From: Thermoproteota archaeon
GTDB taxonomy: Archaea > Thermoproteota > Thermoprotei_A > Sulfolobales > Pyrodictiaceae
Assembly (NCBI GenBank): GCA_013153145.1
Contig: JAADEY010000014.1
Location: forward strand, 1-39,161
Reading direction: 5' to 3'
DNA: 39,161 nt
The position numbers were made by a program, and so were the translations under genes. The notes below the pieces were generated by a model. The model worked only from the letters and a program-made list of their open reading frames with translations, made no database searches and was not told the DNA's origin. Shown piece by piece: positions 30,967-38,792 of this stretch (position 1 is the stretch's first letter; every line of letters begins with the position of its first letter).

Positions 30967-31545
30967 CTAAGAGCTGCAGGCCTTGCGTCCTCTCCTCCAT
31001 TGCTCGTAGGCGTGGCCTGCCAGTATGTCTGCTAGCTGTATCCCGGGGATCTTCCTGCTATCCCGGAATGTTATCGTCTCGATAATGTTTCTCCCGATGG
31101 CCTTTCTCAGGCCGCCGACTATACTGTTCTTAACGGGCACTAGGTTTACATCGAAGACCACAGTTATCCTGCGGCCTCTCAGCGATAGATCCTTGACTGC
31201 TGCGAGTAGCGCTGTGTATGCAGCCTCTATCTTGGCCTCCTCAACGTCCTCCACGTGGATACACTCCGTCTCCGCCACAACCGCACCTCTACGTATCATG
31301 CCGACTAGCTGATCGACGCACACCCCATGTCTTCTGGATATTTTCCTTAGGACACGCCATTTCAGCTCCTTTAACCTCCTGCCAGGAGCTCCTAGGGCAC
31401 CCAGTAACTCCATGTAGAGGCTCCGGGCAACCCTGTGCAGCCCCTCACCACTCCCCTTCTCGAAACACACTACCGCGACACAGATACCAGAACACACTTG
31501 CAGAAGGCCGGACTCATCAGCAAAACACACCAGCCTCTCACCCAC
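30967..31545 (-). CDS. DUF3800-like RNase H-fold protein
   Basis: 192 residues. An N-terminal F-A-D-E-S-G (first Asp, strand 1), ITVVFDVNLVP in the middle and C-terminal TFRDSRKIPGIQLADILAGHAYEQW match the DUF3800 pattern, in which D-x-S..(G/S)xQLADxxAG is the hallmark. The family is predicted to have an RNase H-like fold with acidic active-site residues and is found near mobile elements and defence genes; its role is not established. I chose GTG 31545, seven nt after GGGGAGG. The frame is open to a TTG at 31584 but a TATA-like AATTAAT near 31595 fits the shorter form. It is alone, with no adjacent partner on its strand. Confidence 0.65.
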   Translation of the reverse strand: MGERLVCFADESGLLQVCSGICVAVVCFEKGSGEGLHRVARSLYMELLGALGAPGRRLKELKWRVLRKISRRHGVCVDQLVGMIRRGAVVAETECIHVEDVEEAKIEAAYTALLAAVKDLSLRGRRITVVFDVNLVPVKNSIVGGLRKAIGRNIIETITFRDSRKIPGIQLADILAGHAYEQWRRGRKACSS

Positions 31546-31836
31546 AGCCACATCCTCCCCTAGCCCATGCAGCGGCAAGACCAACCAGCTTAATTAATGA
31601 GTATAGACACGACTACTCCTACCCGGGCACCTGGGTAGCCCCTCAAGGATGAACTATGAGGCCCCGGATGCCCCCCCGCGCAGGGGGTCGAAGGAGGGGC
31701 CGAGGGAGAGAAAAAGGGGACTAAGACACTACACCTCGCACCTCAACACAATCATCTCCCTCGTCGCCTGGACTCCACGCTTTAGACCCCTCTTCTTACT
31801 ACCACGTCACCGGGGGCTGCGGAGGTCGTAGGAGGG

Positions 31837-32202
31837 GTGTCGTTGGTGCTGCCTTATGGCGGGTGGCTGCTCAGCGTACCGCTTCCGTGTGACCGTGAGG
31901 CGTTGATAGGCTTGTTGAGGAGGGTTAAGGCCAGCCTGCAGCTCGGGATGCTCGCGTCTCTCGGCGTGCTCGCGGCCGGGATTGTCTTTCTCCTATGGTT
32001 CTCTAGGGGGTTCGGGGTGCTGGGTGGCTTCTCGACCGTGTTTGCATTGTTCTTCCTCTTCTTCCTCGGCGTTGGCCTACTGGCATTCATTAATGAGTAT
32101 CAATGGTATGAGTATGTATCGTGGCTTCTCGAGGCTGTTGAGTCCGGCAGGATCAGTGTTGAGAGCGTCTGCGGGAGGAGTTTGAGGGAGGTTAGGAGGT
32201 AG
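31837..32202 (+). CDS. Small membrane protein, unknown
   Basis: 121 residues. There are two long helices, LGMLASLGVLAAGIVFLLWF and STVFALFFLFFLGVGLLAFI (about 33-52 and 60-80), with a charged, Glu/Arg-rich end (LLEAVESGRISVESVCGRSLREVRR). I recognise no family. The start is GTG 31837 or, given the spacing to GGAGGGG (31830s), TTG 31843 or GTG 31846. It is followed by a T-rich stretch that probably ends the transcript. Confidence 0.55.
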   Translation: MSLVLPYGGWLLSVPLPCDREALIGLLRRVKASLQLGMLASLGVLAAGIVFLLWFSRGFGVLGGFSTVFALFFLFFLGVGLLAFINEYQWYEYVSWLLEAVESGRISVESVCGRSLREVRR

Positions 32203-32447
32203 GTTCATGGCCTCAGAAGGGTCCGGCGTCCCCACACCTCCCTGGTCGGCTGACCGATGGCCTTCATCACTGCTGCATGTTGGTTTTCTGCTGTGTAAGG
32301 TTTTTTGCATTCCCTCCTCGGGGGCTGTGGTTTTGTTTGCACATTCTTGTAGCTTATAGTTTGTCTCTGTTCTACGTTACACCTATTTCTAACATTTTAG
32401 GGGGATGATGCGTTGCTCTGTGTTTTTCTACCCCTACTAGCGATATT
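32203..32447 (+). other. T-rich intergenic region with probable terminator and promoter
   Basis: 245 nt, unusually T-rich for this window (for example AGGTTTTTTGC at about 32299-32309 and TTTTGTTTGC near 32332). The first part probably terminates the small membrane-protein gene. The second part must hold the promoter of the cytosolic hydrogenase operon; TTTCTAACATTTTAG and GATATTTTG are the most AT-rich sections, but I cannot choose a TATA box with confidence. Confidence 0.35.
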
Positions 32448-33440
32448 TTGACTCGGTGCACACGTTTCATGGTACTCGGAGCGTTGATAGGAGCTGTAGA
32501 GGGCAGTGAATCGGATGCTGCGAGGATAGGGCTTCTTGCAAGGATTAAGGCGCTGGCCGCTGTTGCAGTCGGCTTCGAGAAGGCTGTAGGCAGAATGCAG
32601 GTTGGTGGACTCGCCAACCTGTTCGCAGGCCGGCTCTATAAGAGGCTCGGGCTTGAAGGACTGGGGCTGCAGGAGGCTTTTGAGAAGCTGAACAACGAGA
32701 CCGTGTTCCGTATGGATACGTACACGGGGTGGGGAGGACTAGTAAGGGACGAGGGCGGCGAGAAGGCCTTCTACCTGATAGGGAGGGAGTGCCCGGTAAG
32801 ACAGATACTCTACCAGGAGGAGCTGCCGGCCGGCTGCGCCCTATGCAGGCTCATGATGAGGTTTCTTGAGAGGGTGTTCAGGGAGAAGCTGGGCGGAATG
32901 TACAGGGTGTGCCTGAGGAGGTATGGGCCTAACGCATGCCTCCTCCGAGTAGGCATTGTCAGGGGGCAGGAGCCTCCTGCAAGCTTCAGCCTCGAGTCGA
33001 GGGAGCCGAGCCTCGACGAGTACATAGAGAAGCTGAGGATAATGTATGATGAGATGCTGCACGCGCTCAGCGATGCACTATACATGGTTCTCGGCGGCAA
33101 CGCGGCGATGAGCTACCGTATGGGTAAGGCTTACGGGGCTATTGATGGGAGGCATATACTGGCTAACTTCGGCTCAACCATGAGCCTCGAGGAGGCCATA
33201 AGCGTTGTTAATGAGAGCCTCCGTGTACTGGTGAGGCTGGTCAAGGAGGATGACGGCCTCCGCCTCGAGAGATCAATATTCCACGATATAGTCGAGGGCC
33301 TCGGGATAAGGCACCCGGAGGCCGTCTACTACGCCGTGCAGGGGTACATTGCAGGCATCCTTTCAACACTCACGGGCCGCAATATAGACCTACGCCTCGT
33401 CGACCTCGCCTCAAGGAGGTACAAGATATACGTGAGGTGA
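32448..33440 (+). CDS. Unknown protein leading the cytosolic hydrogenase operon (V4R-like region)
   Basis: 330 residues from TTG 32448, with an ATG at 32469 as an alternative. The centre has five Cys: C115 (GREC), C130 and C133 (AGCALC), C155 and C164. The stretch from about 105 to 170 resembles the end of 4-vinyl reductase (V4R) sensor domains (…C…G…C.L.V.I), which bind small ligands or metal clusters. The C-terminal 140 residues are helical. No catalytic motif is recognised. It ends 7 nt before the hydrogenase small subunit, so it is in the same operon and probably acts in assembly, sensing or electron transfer for that hydrogenase. Confidence 0.6.
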   Translation: MTRCTRFMVLGALIGAVEGSESDAARIGLLARIKALAAVAVGFEKAVGRMQVGGLANLFAGRLYKRLGLEGLGLQEAFEKLNNETVFRMDTYTGWGGLVRDEGGEKAFYLIGRECPVRQILYQEELPAGCALCRLMMRFLERVFREKLGGMYRVCLRRYGPNACLLRVGIVRGQEPPASFSLESREPSLDEYIEKLRIMYDEMLHALSDALYMVLGGNAAMSYRMGKAYGAIDGRHILANFGSTMSLEEAISVVNESLRVLVRLVKEDDGLRLERSIFHDIVEGLGIRHPEAVYYAVQGYIAGILSTLTGRNIDLRLVDLASRRYKIYVR

Positions 33441-33447
33441 CCCCTGC

Positions 33448-34416
33448 ATGGCGAAACTCACCCTAGCCGCGGTCACGCTCACCGCGTGCGGCGGCTGCGA
33501 CGTACAGATCATGAGAGCACTCCTACACCCCGATATAATGGAGTCGTTCGAGATCGTCTACTGGCCCTTCGCAGTCGAGGAGACAAGGCTCCCTGAGAAA
33601 GTAGACGTGGCGCTCGTAAACGGTGTCGTGAGGACAGAGGAGGACCTGGAGAAGCTGAGGGAGGTGCGGAAGGCCGCCCGCCGCCTAATAGTCGTCGGCT
33701 CCTGCGCAGGCTTCAGCGGCATAGCTGGGCAGGCAGACTACTGGCCGACCGATGCAAGCCTACGCGCGGTATACGGCAAGCCCCCAGAGAACACTGTTAA
33801 AGTCCTCCGGAGGGTGTTCTCGCCAGCAGACCTAGTACCCGTAGACTACATAGTCTCAAGGTGCCCGCCACTAGTCCCCTCCATAGTGAGCGCGCTGAGA
33901 GCCGTCCTCGGGAAGACCAGTATAGAGACTGTCGAGTCCACCGTATGCTCCCAGTGCCCCAGGAGGATCAAGGAGATCAAGGAGATCCACTTCAAGAAGG
34001 GCATGCCGAGGGACGCGGATCCAGAGACATGCTTCCTAAGCCAGGGCTACCTCTGCATGGGCTCGGTAACCCTAGTAGGCTGCGGAGCCCCATGCACGAG
34101 GTTCGGCCTACCATGCTTCGGCTGCAGCGGGCCAAGCCACGAGGTGGCGCTCAGGAGGGACTCCGACATAGTGATAGCGCTTGCACGCAAGATAGCAGTG
34201 CTTGCAGGCCTAGACCCCGTCGAGGGCGCCGAGACCGTGAAGAAGAAGCTCCTCGAGACATATGGGCCAAGGAGATTCTACGTGTTTACAATGGGGTCGG
34301 AGGTGATAAGGACGAAGCCAAACGCATACGCTGTTGAAGCAGCGGCCGAGACCAGGCTAAACCCCGAGCTATGCGAGAAGATGATCGAGACACGCAAGAA
34401 GTACCTTAGGAGGTGA
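33448..34416 (+). CDS. [NiFe] hydrogenase small subunit, cytosolic group 3-like (Mvh-type)
   Basis: 322 residues without a signal peptide. The proximal cluster motif is T12-A-C14-G-G-C17-D, with partner Cys in VGSCAGF and SRCPPL. The second half carries extra Cys for further clusters: CSQCPR, TCFLSQGYLCMGS, GCGAPC and LPCFGCSGP. The start ACGGCDV and cytosolic form resemble the F420-non-reducing (MvhG-type) hydrogenases, but no HdrA or MvhD gene is adjacent. A TGA at 34414-34416 ends it, 5 nt before the large-subunit ATG. The start ATG 33448 follows GAGGTGA. Confidence 0.88.
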   Translation: MAKLTLAAVTLTACGGCDVQIMRALLHPDIMESFEIVYWPFAVEETRLPEKVDVALVNGVVRTEEDLEKLREVRKAARRLIVVGSCAGFSGIAGQADYWPTDASLRAVYGKPPENTVKVLRRVFSPADLVPVDYIVSRCPPLVPSIVSALRAVLGKTSIETVESTVCSQCPRRIKEIKEIHFKKGMPRDADPETCFLSQGYLCMGSVTLVGCGAPCTRFGLPCFGCSGPSHEVALRRDSDIVIALARKIAVLAGLDPVEGAETVKKKLLETYGPRRFYVFTMGSEVIRTKPNAYAVEAAAETRLNPELCEKMIETRKKYLRR

Positions 34417-34421
34417 AAAGC

Positions 34422-35840
34422 ATGGAGGGACGCAAACTCCTCATGACACTACTGGAGGGACACGCAACAGTATACATAAAGACCGAGGGCGACAAGATAG
34501 TCGACGTGCTCTACCAGGGAGTCGACGTAAGGTTCTTCGAGACGTTCTGGGTAGGCAACCTGGTAGACGAGATGCCCAGGATAACACCAATGATCTGCGG
34601 TGTCTGCAGCGCAACACACCACGTCTGCAGCGCCAAGGCAGTAGACATGGTGCGGGGAGTCGAGCCACCCGAGACCGCCATAAGGATCAGAGACGCGATG
34701 AACTATGGTCTACACCTAAACAACCAGGCAATGCACCTAGTAGCCCTAGGCCTGCCAGACTTCCTCCCACCAGACACGCCAAGGAGGAGCCTAATACAGC
34801 TCTCCAAGGCCAGGCCCGAGCTAGTCAAAACGGGCCTAGAGCTGGTAGAGCTTGGCTTCCAGGTAGTCAAGGTGTTCGGCGGGCGCGACGTACACCCCAT
34901 AAACGCTATAGCCGGCGGAGTGGCAAGACCCCCCAACAAGAGTGATGTAGAGAAGCTTGCAGCACTCTTCAGGGAGAAGGAAGCCACACTCAAACGCTTC
35001 GTCGAGGAGGCATGGAGCCTCCTCCAGGAGAACCACTCCAAGATAGAGAAGTACAAGCCAAGCTACAAGTACATGATGGCCATAGACCCTGGCAAGCCAC
35101 CATACAACCCGAGCCACGGCACAGTAAAGATAATAGATGAGAAGGGAGGAGTGAAGACAACATTCCCCGACAAGGGCCCAGAATACCTCCACGCACTAGA
35201 CGAGCACACAGTAGACTACAGCTACATCAAGATGGTGACGCCGAAGGGAGGAGACCTACGCAGCGACAGCATCATGGTAGGAGCACTTGCACGCCTAAAC
35301 ATAGTCACCGACTATGGAGTCGAATGGGCGAACGAGCTAAGAGACAAGATATTCGAGGAATGGGGCAAACCAGCCCGCCACACACTACTAACACACTACG
35401 CACGCATAGTCGAGACAGTAGCCCTCTACGAGATACTCAAAGAAAAGCTGGCCAGCGAGGACTACTACACACCACCACACGCAAACCCACCAACACGCGG
35501 AGGAGGAGAAGGAGCCGGCATAGTAGAGGCACCACGCGGACTACTAATACACCACTACGCAGCAGACGAGGCAAGCCGCACAGTCTTCGTAAACATAATA
35601 ACACCAACAGCAATCAACGCAGCAGCAATAGAGGCAGACCTACGCAACCACCTCGTAGGAAAAACACTAACCGAGCTCGGAGACAAGCTCTACGCAGAAG
35701 TAGCAGCAATAGTCCGGGCATACGACCCCTGCATGTCATGCTCAACCCACACAGCACTACAACCAGCACCAATAACAATACGCATAGTCGACGCAAACAC
35801 CCCCATCAAACTACCCCTAAAACCACCCAGGAGGAGGTGA
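34422..35840 (+). CDS. [NiFe] hydrogenase large subunit, cytosolic group 3-like
   Basis: 472 residues. L1 motif: I54-T-P-M57-I-C59-G-V-C62-S-A-T-H66. The Arg that normally precedes I-C-G (RxCGxC) is Met here. L2 motif: D435-P-C437-x2-C440-x2-H443, followed by a 29-residue tail ending in RRR that should be cleaved in maturation. All four Ni-ligand Cys are present. The start is ATG 34422, six nt after GGAGGTGA; an in-frame GTG at 34413 is less likely. The last third is rich in A and C, with codons ACA, CCA, ATA and GCA, unlike the HynSL genes. The probable partner is the ferredoxin 5 nt downstream. Confidence 0.92.
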   Translation: MEGRKLLMTLLEGHATVYIKTEGDKIVDVLYQGVDVRFFETFWVGNLVDEMPRITPMICGVCSATHHVCSAKAVDMVRGVEPPETAIRIRDAMNYGLHLNNQAMHLVALGLPDFLPPDTPRRSLIQLSKARPELVKTGLELVELGFQVVKVFGGRDVHPINAIAGGVARPPNKSDVEKLAALFREKEATLKRFVEEAWSLLQENHSKIEKYKPSYKYMMAIDPGKPPYNPSHGTVKIIDEKGGVKTTFPDKGPEYLHALDEHTVDYSYIKMVTPKGGDLRSDSIMVGALARLNIVTDYGVEWANELRDKIFEEWGKPARHTLLTHYARIVETVALYEILKEKLASEDYYTPPHANPPTRGGGEGAGIVEAPRGLLIHHYAADEASRTVFVNIITPTAINAAAIEADLRNHLVGKTLTELGDKLYAEVAAIVRAYDPCMSCSTHTALQPAPITIRIVDANTPIKLPLKPPRRR

Positions 35841-35845
35841 ACACC

Positions 35846-36112
35846 ATGCCCGTAAAACCCCCAACAATAATCATAGACTATGACCGCTGCAAGAAATGCC
35901 TAAACTGCATAAGAGCGTGCACAGCCTTCGAAGGAGTATACGAGAAAGGAGAAGACGGCTACCCCAAGGTAGTAAGACCCGAATACTGCGTAGAATGCCT
36001 CATCTGCCACCTAGTATGCCCATCAAACGCGATCACACACAAGAACTACAGGGAGACACTAGTCCTCGACCTAAGCGGCCTACCAATAGAAAGATACAAA
36101 CACATAGTCTAG
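35846..36112 (+). CDS. 2[4Fe-4S] ferredoxin
   Basis: 88 residues. Two motifs: C15-x2-C18-x2-C21-x3-C25 (RCKKCLNCIRAC) and C48-x2-C51-x2-C54-x3-C58-P (YCVECLICHLVCP). It would carry electrons to or from the adjacent hydrogenase. The start ATG 35846 is preceded by GAGGAGGTGA. The last gene of the operon that starts at 32448. The frame is open upstream through the large subunit in another register, but that part is the shadow of a real gene. Confidence 0.92.
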   Translation: MPVKPPTIIIDYDRCKKCLNCIRACTAFEGVYEKGEDGYPKVVRPEYCVECLICHLVCPSNAITHKNYRETLVLDLSGLPIERYKHIV

Positions 36113-36259
36113 CCCAATCGCAGAACCCTCCCGAGACTACGTCTTTTTACTTCCTGCGTGATGCCAGGGAAGCCTCTCCCACACATGAGATGTTTGCCGC
36201 TGCGAGTTAGCACGAGAAGAAGGCACAGCCTAGAAAAATGAAGGGGGTTCAAGAGGAGC

Positions 36260-36958
36260 TTAGCCGTGCCAGTTATGCCCGTGGTGGCCTGGGCCTGCCG
36301 GGTATGCCGGCGGGTATGGATATGGGTATGGATATCCCGCGTTCTGGCATGCACAGTGGCAGTGGTGGTGGCAGCAGTGGTGGCCCCAGCCTGCATGCAT
36401 CCATGGCATCGGCATGCCGGTTGATCCTGGCGGCACCTGGTTGCAGCATGGTGGCTGCGTGGGTGGCTGCTGGTAGGGCATCGGGGGCTGTGCTGGTATC
36501 TGTGGGGGCTGTGTCTGGCGGTACATCATTGGATGGGTGTATGTTTTCCCGTTCGCGGTGAGCTCTAGTGCTATGATCATTGTCGTGTTCGTGTACCATT
36601 GTATGTGGGTGTAGCCCTTGACGGTGATCTTGGTGTTTGACGGTATGTTTGCTATGATTGTTGCTGCTGGGACTAGCTTGCCGTCGGATACCATGTACTG
36701 AGGGAGTACGACCAGGTACTTTGCACCATTAGCCTCTATTTCAAGGACTCTCGGCGGCATCTTCTTCGTCACTACGCCGGTTACCGTTATGGGCTTCTGT
36801 GTGAACGGGGGCTGCCTGCCCTGCGGGGCGTAGGGCGGCATTTGCTGGCTGTTCCAGGGCATTGCCGCGGGGTGTGTTGCGGCTATCGCGACGCCTATTA
36901 TCATTAGGACTGCTAGGCTGACTCCTACAGCCAGGAGTATCGTCCTCGAGGTCTTCAT
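36260..36958 (-). CDS. Exported Cys/His-rich protein, likely metal-binding
   Basis: 232 residues. An N-terminal hydrophobic stretch (residues 6-27, ending AIAA) is a signal peptide or anchor. Residues 58-140 form a beta-rich, OB-like domain (ITVTGVVTKKMPPRVLEIEANGAKYLVVLPQ). A Pro/Gln/Met-rich linker leads to a C-terminus with CC171-172, GHHCCHHHCHCAC (192-204), a Tyr/Pro repeat (YPYPYPYPP) and a final HHGHNWHG. Cys and His clusters like this bind Ni, Cu or Zn. I recognise no family. The position next to the hydrogenase operon (convergent) makes a nickel role worth testing, but copper or mere protection is equally possible. The start ATG 36958 has a clear TATA element upstream. Confidence 0.7.
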   Translation of the reverse strand: MKTSRTILLAVGVSLAVLMIIGVAIAATHPAAMPWNSQQMPPYAPQGRQPPFTQKPITVTGVVTKKMPPRVLEIEANGAKYLVVLPQYMVSDGKLVPAATIIANIPSNTKITVKGYTHIQWYTNTTMIIALELTANGKTYTHPMMYRQTQPPQIPAQPPMPYQQPPTQPPCCNQVPPGSTGMPMPWMHAGWGHHCCHHHCHCACQNAGYPYPYPYPPAYPAGPGHHGHNWHG

Positions 36959-36990
36959 ATTGCTGGCACCGTGTTTGACGTGTAGTGTAT

Positions 36991-37033
36991 GGCTTTATAG
37001 GGCATGCTCATGAGGAGTACTCACTTCATGAGC
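36991..37033 (-). promoter_or_regulatory. Promoter with inverted repeat for the Cys/His-rich protein gene
   Basis: The minus-strand TATA element CTATAAAGCC (36991-37000) predicts a start near 36971 and a 13-nt leader. Directly upstream lies a perfect 8-bp inverted repeat GCTCATGA (37006-37013) and TCATGAGC (37026-37033), with a palindrome GAGTACTC (37015-37022) between. Placement upstream of TATA suits an activator. Confidence 0.45.
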
Positions 37034-37154
37034 GCAAAACTCATAACCGGTAGGAATGCCGGCCGCAGCCATCCACGGCTCGGACGCTATCACCAAGACA
37101 GACTTCATAGTCTTAAACGCCTCCACATTTCTAGCACTACAGTGGCTATGAGCA

Positions 37155-37688
37155 GTGCGGGAACAATCTGGCCATAAGTATAGGCTGCTGCCATGGCTCG
37201 TGATCTACGAGGCTGAGTCACTGCTCGTAATGCTTACAGCCGGGCTACTGGAGCTCCTCTTCGGCCACCCACACCCTGTCGGATCGATAGCATTCATACT
37301 CAGCCGCAGCCCCGTCGAGGCCGCCCTGAGTATATGGTTGAGCAACCTCTCCTCGTTCTTCCTGGGGGGTGTTCTTGTAGTTGTTAGCCCGTTCCTCGGA
37401 GCCCTATCGGTAGCCGCTGTCTCGGCCTCGCAGGCTGATCTGCTTGCATCCCTGCTCGCAGGCCATTGCCCACCAGCACACTTCGCCTACGGCATTGCCG
37501 AGACACAGGCATACATACTCTTATGGACCGCGTCGCTAGGGATATACTTTGAGCAGAAGTCATGCAGAGACCTTGAATGCAGATGGAGAGCGACAACCAG
37601 GTACCTTGCAAGGATACTGCCGATAGCCACGCTATGCTTCCTCGCCCTCTCGGTAGTAGAGGTCGCCGAGGTGCATGTCTATGGTTAG
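37155..37688 (+). CDS. SpoIIM-like integral membrane protein (DUF95-like)
   Basis: 177 residues with about five helices. The segment NLSSFFLGGVLVVVSPFLGALSVAAVSA and then PAHFAYGIAETQAYILLWTASLGI resembles the SpoIIM/DUF95 pattern, in which 'N-x-x-G-x-P' and 'HG-(I/ x)-x-E-x-x-A' are conserved. The exact role is unknown. The start is GTG 37155; a TATA-like CTTAAAC near 37113 predicts a start near 37139. It overlaps the methyltransferase gene by 14 nt. Confidence 0.5.
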   Translation: MREQSGHKYRLLPWLVIYEAESLLVMLTAGLLELLFGHPHPVGSIAFILSRSPVEAALSIWLSNLSSFFLGGVLVVVSPFLGALSVAAVSASQADLLASLLAGHCPPAHFAYGIAETQAYILLWTASLGIYFEQKSCRDLECRWRATTRYLARILPIATLCFLALSVVEVAEVHVYG

Positions 37689-38214
37689 ATCCTCAACCCT
37701 TCGCAGACTAATCGTCGGAGGAAGCCTCACAGCAGCCACCATAGCCTCAATACTCACACCCGGCTCCATACATATTGCCAGCCTATACGGCCACGTACTC
37801 GAGGCCTGCAGCACCGCAGTACTCTTCACCTCCACCTCCCTGGCACTAGCAATCCACAGATCCTACCCCAAGAAGCACGACAAGCCAAGCGACTTCGAAA
37901 AACTATTCACAAGAGGCCCCTACAAGGCTTGTAGACACCCCTTCTACCTCCTCCTCATAATCGCCACGTTTTCCCTCCCATTAGCAATGCTCAGCCTCTG
38001 GGGGCTAGCAATAGCAGCACTATCAACACCACTATGGATACTCCTAATGAGGCTCGAGGAGAGGGAGCTCATAGCCTACTGGGGAAAGAAATACATAGAC
38101 TACATGAAGAACACACCAATGCTAATACCAATACCCAGGCCAAGGAGGAGACAACCAGAGAAACAACGAGTCGAAAACACAAACTCTACTAGGAAGGACA
38201 GCCCAAAAACCTAA
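37675..38214 (+). CDS. ICMT/PEMT-like membrane methyltransferase family protein
   Basis: 179 residues with about four helices, and a Lys/Arg/Asn-rich C-terminal tail. The motif RGPYKACRHPFYL (G-x-Y-x-x-x-RHP-x-Y-x) and, later, RLEERELIAYWGKKYIDYMKNTP (EE-x-x-(L/ x)...GxxYxxYxxxxP) match the isoprenylcysteine / phospholipid methyltransferase-like family. These use S-adenosylmethionine; the substrate here is unknown. It overlaps the preceding membrane-protein gene by 14 nt and has ATG at 37675 and 37681. Confidence 0.8.
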   Translation: MSMVRSSTLRRLIVGGSLTAATIASILTPGSIHIASLYGHVLEACSTAVLFTSTSLALAIHRSYPKKHDKPSDFEKLFTRGPYKACRHPFYLLLIIATFSLPLAMLSLWGLAIAALSTPLWILLMRLEERELIAYWGKKYIDYMKNTPMLIPIPRPRRRQPEKQRVENTNSTRKDSPKT

Positions 38215-38792
38215 TAACACAATTACCGCCAAAAACCAAGAACCCTCCAAACCACATGGAAAGCAGCCACTACGACAGCCTTGAATTCCCCGCGGACTGC
38301 AGTCGAGACTCGAACAAGGGCAATGGTTCTAGCACCCCTTGAGCCCAAAACGGATCTACTACTTGCTGAATCTTGCTGATGAGCACGACACAAGAAACCT
38401 AGCCAAGCATACTAGACACTTGGCTATTGGTTGGTTATGGCAGATCTGTTGATTTGAACCCCAGAGCCTCCAGCCCCGGAGACCAGAGAGACTTGCAAAG
38501 AGGTGTTTCAGTGCCTAAGATTAATAGCGCTTAGTTTACCAGCACTTGACCTATTGGATAAACTATCTGGCCTATTTTTCAAGGCATGACTTTGCTGGGA
38601 ACTTACCAGAAATATAGCCTTAAGGTGCCTTGAGGAACCTTCTTGAAGGAGGCTTAGCCAGCATATTTAGGCTGTGGGTTAACAGCATCAGCTGTAAAAT
38701 ACATGAGATTGTTGTGGTTGTTCGATCGTTATAAGGCAGCATGGATTAACGTGATACACTAGGTTAAGGAACTGGTAGCTGAAGGTAAGAAG
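38215..38792. other. Long gene-free stretch with tRNA-derived remnant
   Basis: 578 nt without a convincing gene. It is more AT-rich than the neighbours and contains a decayed tRNA fragment (38451-38488, minus strand). Otherwise I see only weak features: a CTGA and TGATGA pair at 38365-38381 that is not a complete guide RNA, and a TATA-like GTTATAAGG (near 38729) ahead of the small gene at 38793. It may be what remains of an integrated element. Confidence 0.45.
38451..38488 (-). pseudogene. Decayed tRNA fragment (anticodon arm to T loop)
   Basis: The minus strand aligns with the middle of the intact tRNA-Arg at 39074-39152. In the first 22 aligned positions 17 match, then GGAGG is followed by one extra base and a conserved GGGTTCAAATC. 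It has no D arm, and its T stem and acceptor do not pair, so it cannot be functional. It could be an ancient integration scar or a degraded tRNA of similar type. Confidence 0.5.

Noticed and set aside
31649-31831. 60-codon open frame between the DUF3800-like gene and the small membrane protein
   Set aside because: No ribosome site or family resemblance; composition is Arg/Pro-rich. A hairpin CTACCC...GGGTAG near 31620-31639 was seen but has no clear role.
35324-35845. Open frame in front of the ferredoxin that would lengthen it by about 170 residues
   Set aside because: This part translates to a Thr/Arg/Ser-rich sequence lying over the hydrogenase large subunit. The ATG at 35846 has a strong ribosome site and begins the ferredoxin proper.
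36238-36561. Gly/Met/Ser-rich plus-strand open frame
   Set aside because: It is the antisense of the Cys/His-rich tail of the exported protein; its repeats come from the Tyr/Pro and His codons on the other strand.
38365-38381. CTGA and TGATGA pair as a possible guide RNA
   Set aside because: Only a D'/C'-like pair with 7 nt between; no proper C box upstream or D box downstream at guide distance.
38451-38488. Half of a split tRNA gene
   Set aside because: The T stem and acceptor do not pair, and no matching 5' half is seen, so a decayed copy is the simpler reading.
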